Source: an uncultured Coprococcus sp. (GTDB lineage: Bacteria; Bacillota; Clostridia; Lachnospirales; Lachnospiraceae). From it: a stretch of DNA of 5,452 bases. Below the pieces are notes generated by a model that saw nothing but the letters and a program-made list of their open reading frames with translations, was not told the origin of the DNA and ran no database searches. Both the position numbers and the translations under genes were made by a program. How positions within the stretch are numbered: position 1 is the first letter of the stretch; every line of letters starts with the position of its first letter. The stretch covers positions 1 to 5,452 of the forward strand of contig USSH01000183.1 of NCBI GenBank assembly GCA_900557435.1, in the 5' to 3' direction. Of this stretch, positions 1 through 5,423 are shown piece after piece.

Positions 1-224
1 ACTATTCCAATATCCTCGTCATAATCTTTTTCTATCTCCAAAAGCCATTCTTCACCATCTGTTTTTTTAACGAGCAGCTCTATATATTCGTCATTTATAA
101 GATATTGATAATCAAATATATCTTCGATTGGATGATCATTTACCGCGAGGATATTATCTCCGGGTTCAATCTCCAGCTCTTCGGCTATACTATTTTCAAG
201 TACATTTTTTACTATATGTTCCAT
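1..224 (-). CDS. N-terminal part of a PDZ/radical-SAM DUF512-type protein (partial)
   Basis: I read this frame directly from the sequence: an ATG at 222-224 followed by 74 open codons running off the left edge. It begins MEHIVKNVLENSIAEELEIE, continues with PGDNILAVNDHPIEDIFDYQ, and has a later stretch DGEEWLLEIEKDYDEDIGI. The 'S-I-A-x-E-L-x-I-x-P-G-D-x-I-L-x-V-N' pattern is a PDZ-type fold. Its combination with 'DY-Q-Y-L-I-N-D-E-Y' and 'EIEKDYDEDIGI' matches what I remember of the start of the DUF512 (PF04459) proteins, which in Clostridia carry PDZ, radical-SAM-like and DUF512 domains in about 430-450 residues. The enzymatic role is not established, and the later domains are outside the window. 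A GAGG Shine-Dalgarno sits at 230-233, five bases before the ATG. The gap to pgeF upstream is 59 bases, so co-transcription is likely. In many Clostridia the next gene is der; that cannot be seen here. Confidence 0.8.
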   Translation of the reverse strand, partial: MEHIVKNVLENSIAEELEIEPGDNILAVNDHPIEDIFDYQYLINDEYIELLVKKTDGEEWLLEIEKDYDEDIGI

Positions 225-283
225 AATAACCTCATATATTACAACAATCTTGTTTTGCCAAATCAACGTCCATAGGATTTCTT

Positions 284-1141
284 CTATTCAGGAAGCATGA
301 TAACAGCACTAAGATTGCCTCTAAGTCCTTTACTGGCTCTATGTGAGAAAAGCCAGTCAGGATTGCAGCATGTACATATATTTGTCACATCAATATTCTC
401 CGGTTTCACCCCGGCGTCCACCAGATTAAAATAATTGGCCTTATGAAGATCAAGCAAATATTTGCCTTTATACTGACTTTCTCTAGGATATACGATCTCA
501 CGCGTCTCTTGCTCCGTATATGCCATTTTGAACTGCTCTGCCACATCTTCACTAACCTCATAGCAAGACCTGCAAATAGAAGGTCCTATGGCGCAAATAA
601 GATCTGCGGGATCTGTCCCGTACTCATCTCCAAGTCTTTTTATCATGCACTGACTTATCTTAGCTACGGTTCCCTTCCAGCCGGAATGATTCATAGCCAC
701 AACTTTTCTAACAGGGTCATAGAAATATATCGGAACGCAGTCAGCATAAAATGTCATGAGTGGAATCCCGGGAACATCAGTCATAAGACCATCTATACCA
801 ATAATATCAGATTCTCTAACAATGCCTTTTCCTGCATCCGCCTCTGTAACTTTGTATATATCCGTCTTGTGTACCTGATCAGAAAATACAAGCTTCCTGT
901 AGTCATATCCGATCGCATATGCAAATCTTCTGTGGTTCTCCATCACTTTCTCCGGATCATCACCTCTGTGAAAGCTCAGATTCATAGATCCGAGATAACC
1001 TTCGCTCACGCCGCCCTTTCTGGTTGAAAAAGCATTCACAACTCCCGCCTTATCCAGTTTATCAAATGTAATAAAATCCACTCCATCCACTGTGTGGACA
1101 TGTGTTGAATTGTCTTTTCGTATATATTTTATTTCTTTCAT
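284..1141 (-). CDS. pgeF: Laccase-domain protein PgeF/YfiH (peptidoglycan editing factor / purine nucleoside phosphorylase family)
   Basis: This is a complete 285-residue member of the YfiH/YlmD/LACC1 (Cu-oxidase_4) family. The three family metal/active-site residues are visible: His in DQVHKTD (residue 91), Cys in ADCVPI (135) and His in NHSGWKGT (152). The N-terminal FSTRKGGVS and C-terminal CTCCNPDWLFSHR signatures are also present. E. coli YfiH (PgeF) was described as removing wrongly incorporated L-Ser from peptidoglycan precursors. Other members of the family act on purine nucleosides (phosphorolysis, adenosine deamination) and were earlier called polyphenol oxidases, so the exact substrate here is open. 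It is probably cytoplasmic, as no signal peptide is seen. Start choice: the frame stays open up to a TTG at 1169-1171 that overlaps the yraN stop, with another ATG at 1148-1150. I prefer the ATG at 1139-1141 because GGTGA and an upstream GAG lie at usable distances, while the others lack a spaced Shine-Dalgarno. The stop is TAG. Confidence 0.93.
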   Translation of the reverse strand: MKEIKYIRKDNSTHVHTVDGVDFITFDKLDKAGVVNAFSTRKGGVSEGYLGSMNLSFHRGDDPEKVMENHRRFAYAIGYDYRKLVFSDQVHKTDIYKVTEADAGKGIVRESDIIGIDGLMTDVPGIPLMTFYADCVPIYFYDPVRKVVAMNHSGWKGTVAKISQCMIKRLGDEYGTDPADLICAIGPSICRSCYEVSEDVAEQFKMAYTEQETREIVYPRESQYKGKYLLDLHKANYFNLVDAGVKPENIDVTNICTCCNPDWLFSHRASKGLRGNLSAVIMLPE

Positions 1142-1167
1142 ATTCACCATTCTCACGTCTGCGCTTA

Positions 1168-1593
1168 TCAATTGATATAGTTAAAAGCATTTTCAATATG
1201 CCGGATTTCTTTCTTGGTAACTGTTATAACATCAAATCTCATAGGAATATCTATTCCATATCCGTATTTATTAAGGAAATACAGCGCAACCTTTGATATT
1301 TGTCGTCTCTTTCGAGCATCCACAGAATCTTCCGGCGCACCGGTATGCACATTCGAGCGATATTTAACCTCAACAAAAACTATATATCCGTCCTTCTGGG
1401 CAACAATATCAATTTCTCCTGCACGCACCCGAAAATTTCTGGCAAGAATAGTGTAATTGTTGCGCTCAAGATATTCCGCTGCCAAGACTTCATAATTATT
1501 TCCGATATATCTACTATTATATGTCTTATTCTCCACTACATCGCCAATATTTAAATCATTACCGATGTGCTTTTTCTCTGATCCAAGACTCAT
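1168..1593 (-). CDS. yraN: YraN/UPF0102 family, predicted PD-(D/E)xK nuclease-like protein
   Basis: This 141-residue protein matches the UPF0102 (YraN) family, whose usual length is about 115-125 residues. The core begins near residue 29 (YIGNNYEVLAAEYLE) and contains ARNFRVRAGEIDIVAQKDG (51-69) and IVFVEVKYRS (71-80). Glu60, Asp62, Glu75 and Lys77 fit the PD-(D/E)xK nuclease pattern shared with Holliday-junction-resolvase-like folds, and FDVITV near 120 is the conserved last strand. A nuclease role is inferred from the fold; I know of no settled biochemical function. The first 25 or so residues (MSLGSEKKHIGNDLNIGDVV onward) are polar and not part of the usual domain, but the ATG at 1591-1593 has an upstream AGAAGGG Shine-Dalgarno six bases away, so I keep this start. 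It lies 19 bases after rnhB, and its TGA overlaps a possible TTG start of pgeF. Adjacency to rnhB is common in Firmicutes and suits a DNA-maintenance role. Confidence 0.92.
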   Translation of the reverse strand: MSLGSEKKHIGNDLNIGDVVENKTYNSRYIGNNYEVLAAEYLERNNYTILARNFRVRAGEIDIVAQKDGYIVFVEVKYRSNVHTGAPEDSVDARKRRQISKVALYFLNKYGYGIDIPMRFDVITVTKKEIRHIENAFNYIN

Positions 1594-1612
1594 TTAACGC
1601 CCTTCTCACAAT

Positions 1613-2368
1613 TTATACAAACTTTGTTATAAACGTCTTTCTGTGTATTGTACATGGTCCAATAGTTTCGAGTGCCTTTATATGCTCCGCAGTTCCATAC
1701 CCCATATTTTTGGCAAATCCATACCCTGGATAAATGGAATCATATTCAACCATAAGCCTGTCCCTCGTAACTTTTGCAATAATGCTTGCAGCAGCGATCG
1801 ATGCCGATAGCGTATCGCCCTTGATTATACCAACCTGTTGAATATCCACACCCGGTATATTCACAGCATCATTCAAGAGGAGCTGCGGCGTCACTGAAAG
1901 CTTTGATATGGCTTGTTTCATAGCCTCATAATCAGCATTCAATATATTTATGTCGTCAATCACATCCTGATCAGCCATGCCAACTCCAACTGCAACCGCT
2001 TTGTCCATTATCTCATCATACAACTGCTCTCGCCTCTTTGGTGAAAGCTGCTTTGAATCGTTTAGATATAGTATATCACATTCCTTTGGCAGAACTACAG
2101 CTGCAGCTACTACAGGTCCGGCCAGCGGGCCCCTTCCCACTTCATCAATGCCGCATATATACTCTCTGTCTCCATATTTTCTTTCGAAATCAAACATTTT
2201 GTACATTCTTAATTTTTCATCTTCGTAGGCCTTTTTCTTCTTGGTAAAGGACTCCACGATCTTGTGGACACCTTCCCTCTCATCTGTCTTGTATACCTCT
2301 ATCAGCCTGTCATAATCAGCTACATCAGCCCCGGCAAATATCTTCTTTATCTCTGCAATGCTGCTCAT
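1613..2368 (-). CDS. rnhB: Ribonuclease HII
   Basis: RNase HII cleaves RNA in RNA:DNA hybrids and starts ribonucleotide excision from DNA by cutting 5' of single misincorporated ribonucleotides. With the start chosen here the protein has 251 residues, close to the roughly 255 of Bacillus RnhB. The catalytic set is complete: Asp75 and Glu76 in GIDEVGRGPLAGPV (73-86), Asp167 in LLLNDAV, and Asp185 in IIKGD. The GRG motif (78-80) and the Tyr in GYGTAEH (Tyr224) match residues that recognise the ribonucleotide in other RNases HII. The charged, probably helical N-terminal region (residues 1-65) is the extension typical of Firmicute RNases HII. The same frame stays open to an ATG at 2468-2470 (34 more codons), but the ATG at 2366-2368 is preceded by AAGGTGG at 2376-2382 with seven bases of spacing. 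The longer version would have to translate through a strong hairpin. Hence the shorter form. Confidence 0.95.
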   Translation of the reverse strand: MSSIAEIKKIFAGADVADYDRLIEVYKTDEREGVHKIVESFTKKKKAYEDEKLRMYKMFDFERKYGDREYICGIDEVGRGPLAGPVVAAAVVLPKECDILYLNDSKQLSPKRREQLYDEIMDKAVAVGVGMADQDVIDDINILNADYEAMKQAISKLSVTPQLLLNDAVNIPGVDIQQVGIIKGDTLSASIAAASIIAKVTRDRLMVEYDSIYPGYGFAKNMGYGTAEHIKALETIGPCTIHRKTFITKFV

Positions 2369-2375
2369 ATGTTTC

Positions 2376-2382
2376 CCACCTT
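2376..2382 (-). promoter_or_regulatory. Shine-Dalgarno of rnhB (decides the start)
   Basis: On the minus strand this reads AAGGTGG, seven bases before the ATG at 2366-2368. It is the reason for preferring the 251-residue RNase HII over the 285-residue reading that starts at 2470, where only a lone GAG lies upstream. Confidence 0.75.
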
Positions 2383-2428
2383 GTAATTTCAATTTATATA
2401 TGCGTGCTTCAAAGAATTGTTTTATGTC

Positions 2429-2468
2429 AAAACGAGGGCTATTGCCATTCTCATCGGCAACGGCCCTC
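2429..2468 (-). terminator. Imperfect hairpin with short T run between lepB2 and rnhB (weak terminator or attenuator)
   Basis: On the minus strand GAGGGC (2463-2468) pairs with GCCCTC (2434-2439). After one C/A mismatch, GTTGCC (2456-2461) pairs with GGCAAT (2441-2446, including one G-U pair). The loop is nine bases (2447-2455). The second arm is followed by G and then four T (2429-2432). This has the shape of an intrinsic terminator acting in the direction of transcription, but the T run is short and interrupted, so partial termination or attenuation is more likely than a full stop. It sits in the 143-base gap (2369-2511), the longest in the cluster. A TTGACA occurs just after the T run, but I see no -10 element at a proper distance. 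The rest of the gap shows nothing else I can support. Confidence 0.55.
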
Positions 2469-2511
2469 ATAAATAACTCGTGTTACTTTTCTTATTCTAT
2501 TTATTGTCTAT

Positions 2512-3534
2512 TTATTCTATCTTGCCGAAACCGCCTGTAAATCTGAATACAGCTCTTCCTATGATATCCTTTTTGTGTATATTGCCAACATCAGAAACAC
2601 GACTGTCCCTGCTATTATTCCTGTTGTCTCCAAGAACAAAGTATTCATCCTCACCCAACGTTATCTCTTCAGATGCGATGCCACGCTTATCTTCAGCTAT
2701 GACTTCGCGGCCATACTTATCTCCTTCAAGCGGCTCATCATTAATATAGATAGTTCCCTCTTCATCTATATATACTGTCTCGCCCGGCATTCCTATGATT
2801 CTCTTTATATAGAAGGTATCCTCATCTTCGCCATATGGGAACACAACAACATCAAATCTCTTCGGAGAACCAAATTCATACTCTAATTTATCTATCCAGA
2901 GCGTGTCTCCACTGTGAAGGGTGTTGCTCATAGACTCACCACTTACCTCTGTTCTCTGTCCAACGTACGTGAGCACAGCCCAGCAGATGCCTATTACAAT
3001 CAGTATATATAGGCACAGAAACAAGAGATCTTTTACTATATTTACCTCTTTTTCTTCTTTTTTCTGTATCTTTTTCTGTTCCTTTTTAAGCTGCTTCTCA
3101 GCCTTTTTTTCAGCTTTAAGCTTCTTCTTCAACGCAGCTTCATCAAGTTCTCCATCCTCTGTATAAACAACATCATCAGTTGGTTCCTGCTTCTCAGCCT
3201 GCGCTGTCTGTGCCGAGCGGTTTTCATTCACAGCTTTATCCCATGACCAGCCAGATATGGAATTAGCCTCAGCTTTTGCCGCCTTTCTTGCCTCACGCTC
3301 AAGAGCTTTCTGTCTCTTTTTCTCGTACTTCGCTATCTCTTTTTCACGCGCTTTCTGAGCCGGATCATCATCAAATATTTCATTCAATGCCTCTGCTACA
3401 TTGGCTCCGGCACCCGAATCTTGGTTATCTGTCTTAGCATCCGTGGTCTTTTTCTCAATTTCTTTATCTTTATCTATCTCTTTATCTGCCACTTTATTAG
3501 CAGTATTTGTATCTTTATTAGAATCTACGCTCAT
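2512..3534 (-). CDS. lepB: Signal peptidase I, copy 2, with long charged N-terminal extension
   Basis: Signal peptidase I removes signal peptides from exported proteins on the outer face of the membrane with a Ser/Lys dyad. Here the dyad is Ser201 in SGESMSNTL and Lys244 in YIKRIIGMPGE; box E is intact as GDNRNNSRDSR (302-312). One membrane span lies at about 166-189 (KDLLFLCLYILIVIGICWAV), giving a cytoplasmic N-terminus and an outer catalytic domain. The protein has 340 residues against roughly 170-200 for Gram-positive enzymes. The excess is about 165 residues before the span: an acidic/polar part (1-58), a Lys/Glu/Ala-rich part that looks coiled-coil or single-helix (60-90), a short uncharged island SISGWSWDKAV (92-102), and a very Lys-rich stretch up to the membrane (136-163). 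The usual Pro after the catalytic SM-x is Asn here. The start has AAAGGAG at 3540-3546, five bases upstream and overlapping the rbgA stop, so the extension belongs to the protein and translation is probably coupled. Confidence 0.95.
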   Translation of the reverse strand: MSVDSNKDTNTANKVADKEIDKDKEIEKKTTDAKTDNQDSGAGANVAEALNEIFDDDPAQKAREKEIAKYEKKRQKALEREARKAAKAEANSISGWSWDKAVNENRSAQTAQAEKQEPTDDVVYTEDGELDEAALKKKLKAEKKAEKQLKKEQKKIQKKEEKEVNIVKDLLFLCLYILIVIGICWAVLTYVGQRTEVSGESMSNTLHSGDTLWIDKLEYEFGSPKRFDVVVFPYGEDEDTFYIKRIIGMPGETVYIDEEGTIYINDEPLEGDKYGREVIAEDKRGIASEEITLGEDEYFVLGDNRNNSRDSRVSDVGNIHKKDIIGRAVFRFTGGFGKIE

Positions 3535-3539
3535 CTATA

Positions 3540-3546
3540 CTCCTTT
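3540..3546 (-). promoter_or_regulatory. Shine-Dalgarno of lepB copy 2, overlapping the rbgA stop
   Basis: The minus strand reads TAAAGGAG: the TAA is the stop of rbgA and AAAGGAG is the ribosome site, five bases before the ATG at 3532-3534. It supports this start, and therefore the long N-terminal extension, and suggests translational coupling to rbgA. Confidence 0.8.
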
Positions 3547-4384
3547 AAGGTGTCTCAAGGGTAATTCGGCCAAGCTTCCCAGATCTGAAATCATCCATAA
3601 GAAGAGCCGCAGCCTTATCATAGTCAAACTCTCCACCCTTTTTTATACACTGTCTTTTCTCCGCAATCTGCGCAAGTATCTGCACAGGATCGCCAGTACT
3701 TTCAATATTATACCTTTGAGTAAGGGTATTACAATAGTTTGCCTGTAAAAATTTTATTAATTCAATTGCCAGATCTGTTACATTGAGTATCTCATCATTG
3801 ATAGAACCAATAAATGCAAGTCTAAGACCTACAGCCTCATCATCAAACTTCGGCCACAAAATACCGGGAGTGTCAAGAAGCTCAATATTTTTGCCAAGCC
3901 TGATCCACTGCTTACCCTTGGTGACTCCAGGTTTATTTCCAACTTTGGTACACGCCTTTCTTGCATAAGAATTGATAAATGTAGACTTGCCAACATTCGG
4001 AATGCCAACTATCATCGCCCTGATAGGCCTATTGATAATACCTCGTTTTCTGTCTCTCTCTATTTTCTCCCGGCACGCTTCTTGGACAATACCGTTAATG
4101 CTCTTCATACCGGCACCATCTCTAGCATTTATCTTTGCAACAAAAAATCCCTTATCAGTATAATATTTTTCCCACCTTGCAGTGACCGCATCATCCGCAA
4201 GATCGGTTTTGTTGAGCAATATCAATCTGTATTTGTTCTTCGCCAGATCATCTATATCCGGATTCTTGCTGCTAAAAGGGATTCGCGAATCAACAAGTTC
4301 TATAACTATATCTATGAGTTTTATGTCTTCCTGCATCATACGCTTTGCCTTTGTCATATGACCCGGATACCACTGTATATTCAT
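3545..4384 (-). CDS. rbgA: Ribosome biogenesis GTPase RbgA (YlqF)
   Basis: RbgA is a circularly permuted GTPase needed for late assembly of the 50S ribosomal subunit in Firmicutes. The 279 residues agree with the roughly 282 of B. subtilis RbgA. The start MNIQWYPGHMTKAKR is the family signature; His9 corresponds to the residue reported as important for GTP hydrolysis in B. subtilis. The G motifs occur in permuted order: G4 NKTD at 58-61, G1 GIPNVGKST at 127-135, the G2 Thr in PGVTKG at about 154, and G3 DTPG at 171-174. The C-terminal region (about 190-279), with helices and the ending ALLMDDFRSGKLGRITLE, is the RNA-binding part of the family. AAGAGG lies eight bases before the ATG. The gene starts 15 bases after lepB copy 1 and ends 10 bases before lepB copy 2. 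Its place close to rplS fits ribosome assembly, as in B. subtilis, where rplS and rbgA are also neighbours. Confidence 0.97.
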   Translation of the reverse strand: MNIQWYPGHMTKAKRMMQEDIKLIDIVIELVDSRIPFSSKNPDIDDLAKNKYRLILLNKTDLADDAVTARWEKYYTDKGFFVAKINARDGAGMKSINGIVQEACREKIERDRKRGIINRPIRAMIVGIPNVGKSTFINSYARKACTKVGNKPGVTKGKQWIRLGKNIELLDTPGILWPKFDDEAVGLRLAFIGSINDEILNVTDLAIELIKFLQANYCNTLTQRYNIESTGDPVQILAQIAEKRQCIKKGGEFDYDKAAALLMDDFRSGKLGRITLETP

Positions 4385-4399
4385 AAAATGTACCTCTTA

Positions 4400-4975
4400 T
4401 TATTTTTTCTCTCGGACTCTTCCCAGGATCTCGGACTTTTTGATATTTCCCACACTGCTGAAACGTGAATCCTGACTGCTGTCCGGATTATCCCCCAGAA
4501 GAAAATACTCATTTTCTCCAAGTGTTATCGCTGTCTCTGCAAGTCCAGCAGTCCTTATCTCACTATCTATAGGGTTATCGGCGAGTGGATTGCCATTGAT
4601 ATATACTTGTCCATTCCGGATAAGCACAGTCTCCCCAGGTAGTCCTATAACTCTCTTTATCGAATAATACTTATCCTGATGTTCAACTGAACGGTATGCC
4701 ACGACATCATATCGGTCTGGTGATCCAACCATATAGACAGCCTTATTCATCATACACTTTTCGCCATCTGAGATAGTCGGGTTCATCGACGGACCAACCA
4801 TATATACATTCTGAAAGCCAAATGCAACAAAGCCATATCCAAGTACTGCAGCTGTAAGGACTGTTATAATCCATCCAAATATATACTTTGCTGACTTTTT
4901 CAGTGTTCTCTGCTGTCTACGCTCCCTACGCTTCTCCCGGCGTATTCTTCTAATTCTGTCATATCTCTCACTCAT
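4400..4975 (-). CDS. lepB: Signal peptidase I, copy 1
   Basis: This is a 191-residue type I signal peptidase of the single-span Gram-positive kind (S26 family). The N-terminus is unusually basic (residues 1-30 contain RIRRIRREKRRERRQQR), followed by one membrane span at about 31-53 (YIFGWIITVLTAAVLGYGFV). The basic stretch should keep the N-terminus in the cytoplasm, leaving the catalytic domain outside. The dyad is Ser63 in VGPSMNPT and Lys107 in YSIKRVIGLPGE. Box E reads GDNPDSSQDSR (161-171): the Arg normally found after GDN is Pro, while the rest of the box is kept. The last motif VGNIKKSEILGRV is standard. The Shine-Dalgarno is GGAG at 4986-4989, ten bases from the ATG, a little far. The gene lies just downstream of the rplS terminator, and only 28 bases separate the T run from the ATG. 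So it depends on readthrough or on a promoter inside or near the end of rplS, which I could not identify. Confidence 0.95.
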   Translation of the reverse strand: MSERYDRIRRIRREKRRERRQQRTLKKSAKYIFGWIITVLTAAVLGYGFVAFGFQNVYMVGPSMNPTISDGEKCMMNKAVYMVGSPDRYDVVAYRSVEHQDKYYSIKRVIGLPGETVLIRNGQVYINGNPLADNPIDSEIRTAGLAETAITLGENEYFLLGDNPDSSQDSRFSSVGNIKKSEILGRVREKK

Positions 4976-4999
4976 ACTGCAAAATCTCCGCCCTATTCC

Positions 5000-5033
5000 A
5001 AAAATGGCTGGAGTAAATATTTACCCCAGCCAT
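5000..5033 (-). terminator. Intrinsic terminator after rplS
   Basis: On the minus strand ATGGCTGG (5026-5033) pairs with CCAGCCAT (5004-5011). The stem extends through one G-U pair and GTAA/TTAC to a four-base loop, and five T follow directly (5000-5004, the first one also pairable with an A). In the plus-strand direction the same hairpin has an A-C mismatch and no T run, so it works as a terminator only in the direction of rplS. It lies 30 bases after the rplS stop. The T run is moderate, so some readthrough into lepB copy 1 is plausible. Confidence 0.85.
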
Positions 5034-5062
5034 CTTAGTTGTTCTACATGTTATAAGCTAAA

Positions 5063-5410
5063 TTATTTAACAAGCTCTTTAACCTTTGCTGCCTTACCAA
5101 CTCTTGAACGTAAGTAGTAAATCTTAGCTCTTCTAACTTTACCTTTTCTTACAACTTCAATCTTCTCAACGAAAGGTGAGTGTACAGGCCATGTCTTCTC
5201 AACACCGCATCCGCTAGAAATCTTTCTTACTGTGAAAGTCTCTCTGTTGCTTCCGCCCTGTCTCTTAACTACAGTACCCTCGAAGATCTGGATTCTTTCC
5301 TTGTTACCCTCTTTGATTCTGTTGTGTACCTTTACAGTATCACCTACGTTGAAGTTGTCAACGCTCTCCTTCATCTGAGAAGCCTCAAGATTCTTGATGT
5401 AATCGTTCAT
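5063..5410 (-). CDS. rplS: 50S ribosomal protein L19
   Basis: L19 (bL19) is a structural protein of the large ribosomal subunit at the interface with the 30S subunit. The 115-residue length is typical. Recognisable parts are the early [20 protein letters not shown], then [13 protein letters not shown], the central [20 protein letters not shown], and the basic ending [17 protein letters not shown]. Codon choice looks more optimised than in the neighbouring genes, with few ATA codons, as expected for a highly expressed ribosomal protein. The start ATG is preceded by a near-perfect AAGGAGG. The gene is followed by its own terminator before lepB copy 1. In most Firmicutes rplS follows trmD in the rpsP-rimM-trmD operon; here only about 40 bases upstream are visible. 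Confidence 0.98.
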   Translation of the reverse strand: MNDYIKNLEASQMKESVDNFNVGDTVKVHNRIKEGNKERIQIFEGTVVKRQGGSNRETFTVRKISSGCGVEKTWPVHSPFVEKIEVVRKGKVRRAKIYYLRSRVGKAAKVKELVK

Positions 5411-5416
5411 TGTGTT

Positions 5417-5423
5417 CCTCCTT
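5417..5423 (-). promoter_or_regulatory. Strong Shine-Dalgarno of rplS
   Basis: The minus strand reads AAGGAGG, six bases before the rplS ATG. This is the strongest ribosome site in the window, in line with high L19 expression. It overlaps a TAA (5422-5424) that could be the stop codon of an upstream gene. Confidence 0.85.

Noticed and set aside
238..266. Promoter-like TTGATT, 17-base spacer and TGTAAT with a TG upstream of the -10, minus strand, before the DUF512-type gene
   Set aside because: The predicted start of transcription would fall in or just before the Shine-Dalgarno at 230-233, leaving no working ribosome site. The match is probably chance in AT-rich DNA, though it could be tested by start mapping.
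232..273. A 13-codon open frame (MDVDLAKQDCCNI) between pgeF and the DUF512-type gene, with its stop in the latter's Shine-Dalgarno
   Set aside because: It has only a poor ribosome site and is too short to judge; without conservation data it is not a supportable gene.
443..1027. A 194-codon open frame on the plus strand inside pgeF
   Set aside because: It lies wholly opposite a clearly conserved gene, its translation resembles no family I know, and its composition (Ile, Ser, Cys, Arg-rich) is that of a complement shadow.
2423..2428. Perfect TTGACA (-35-like) on the minus strand upstream of rnhB
   Set aside because: The first TATA-like hexamer follows after about 24 bases, too far for a sigma-A promoter, and nothing at 16-18 bases resembles a -10.
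2474..2490. Small inverted repeat (AATAAC / GTTACT) just after lepB copy 2
   Set aside because: It has only about five or six pairs with one mismatch and no T run in the direction of transcription; too weak to call.
3040..3130. Low-complexity T/C-rich stretch on the plus strand that could look like a repeat
   Set aside because: It is simply the complement of Lys/Glu codons in the N-terminal extension of the second signal peptidase.
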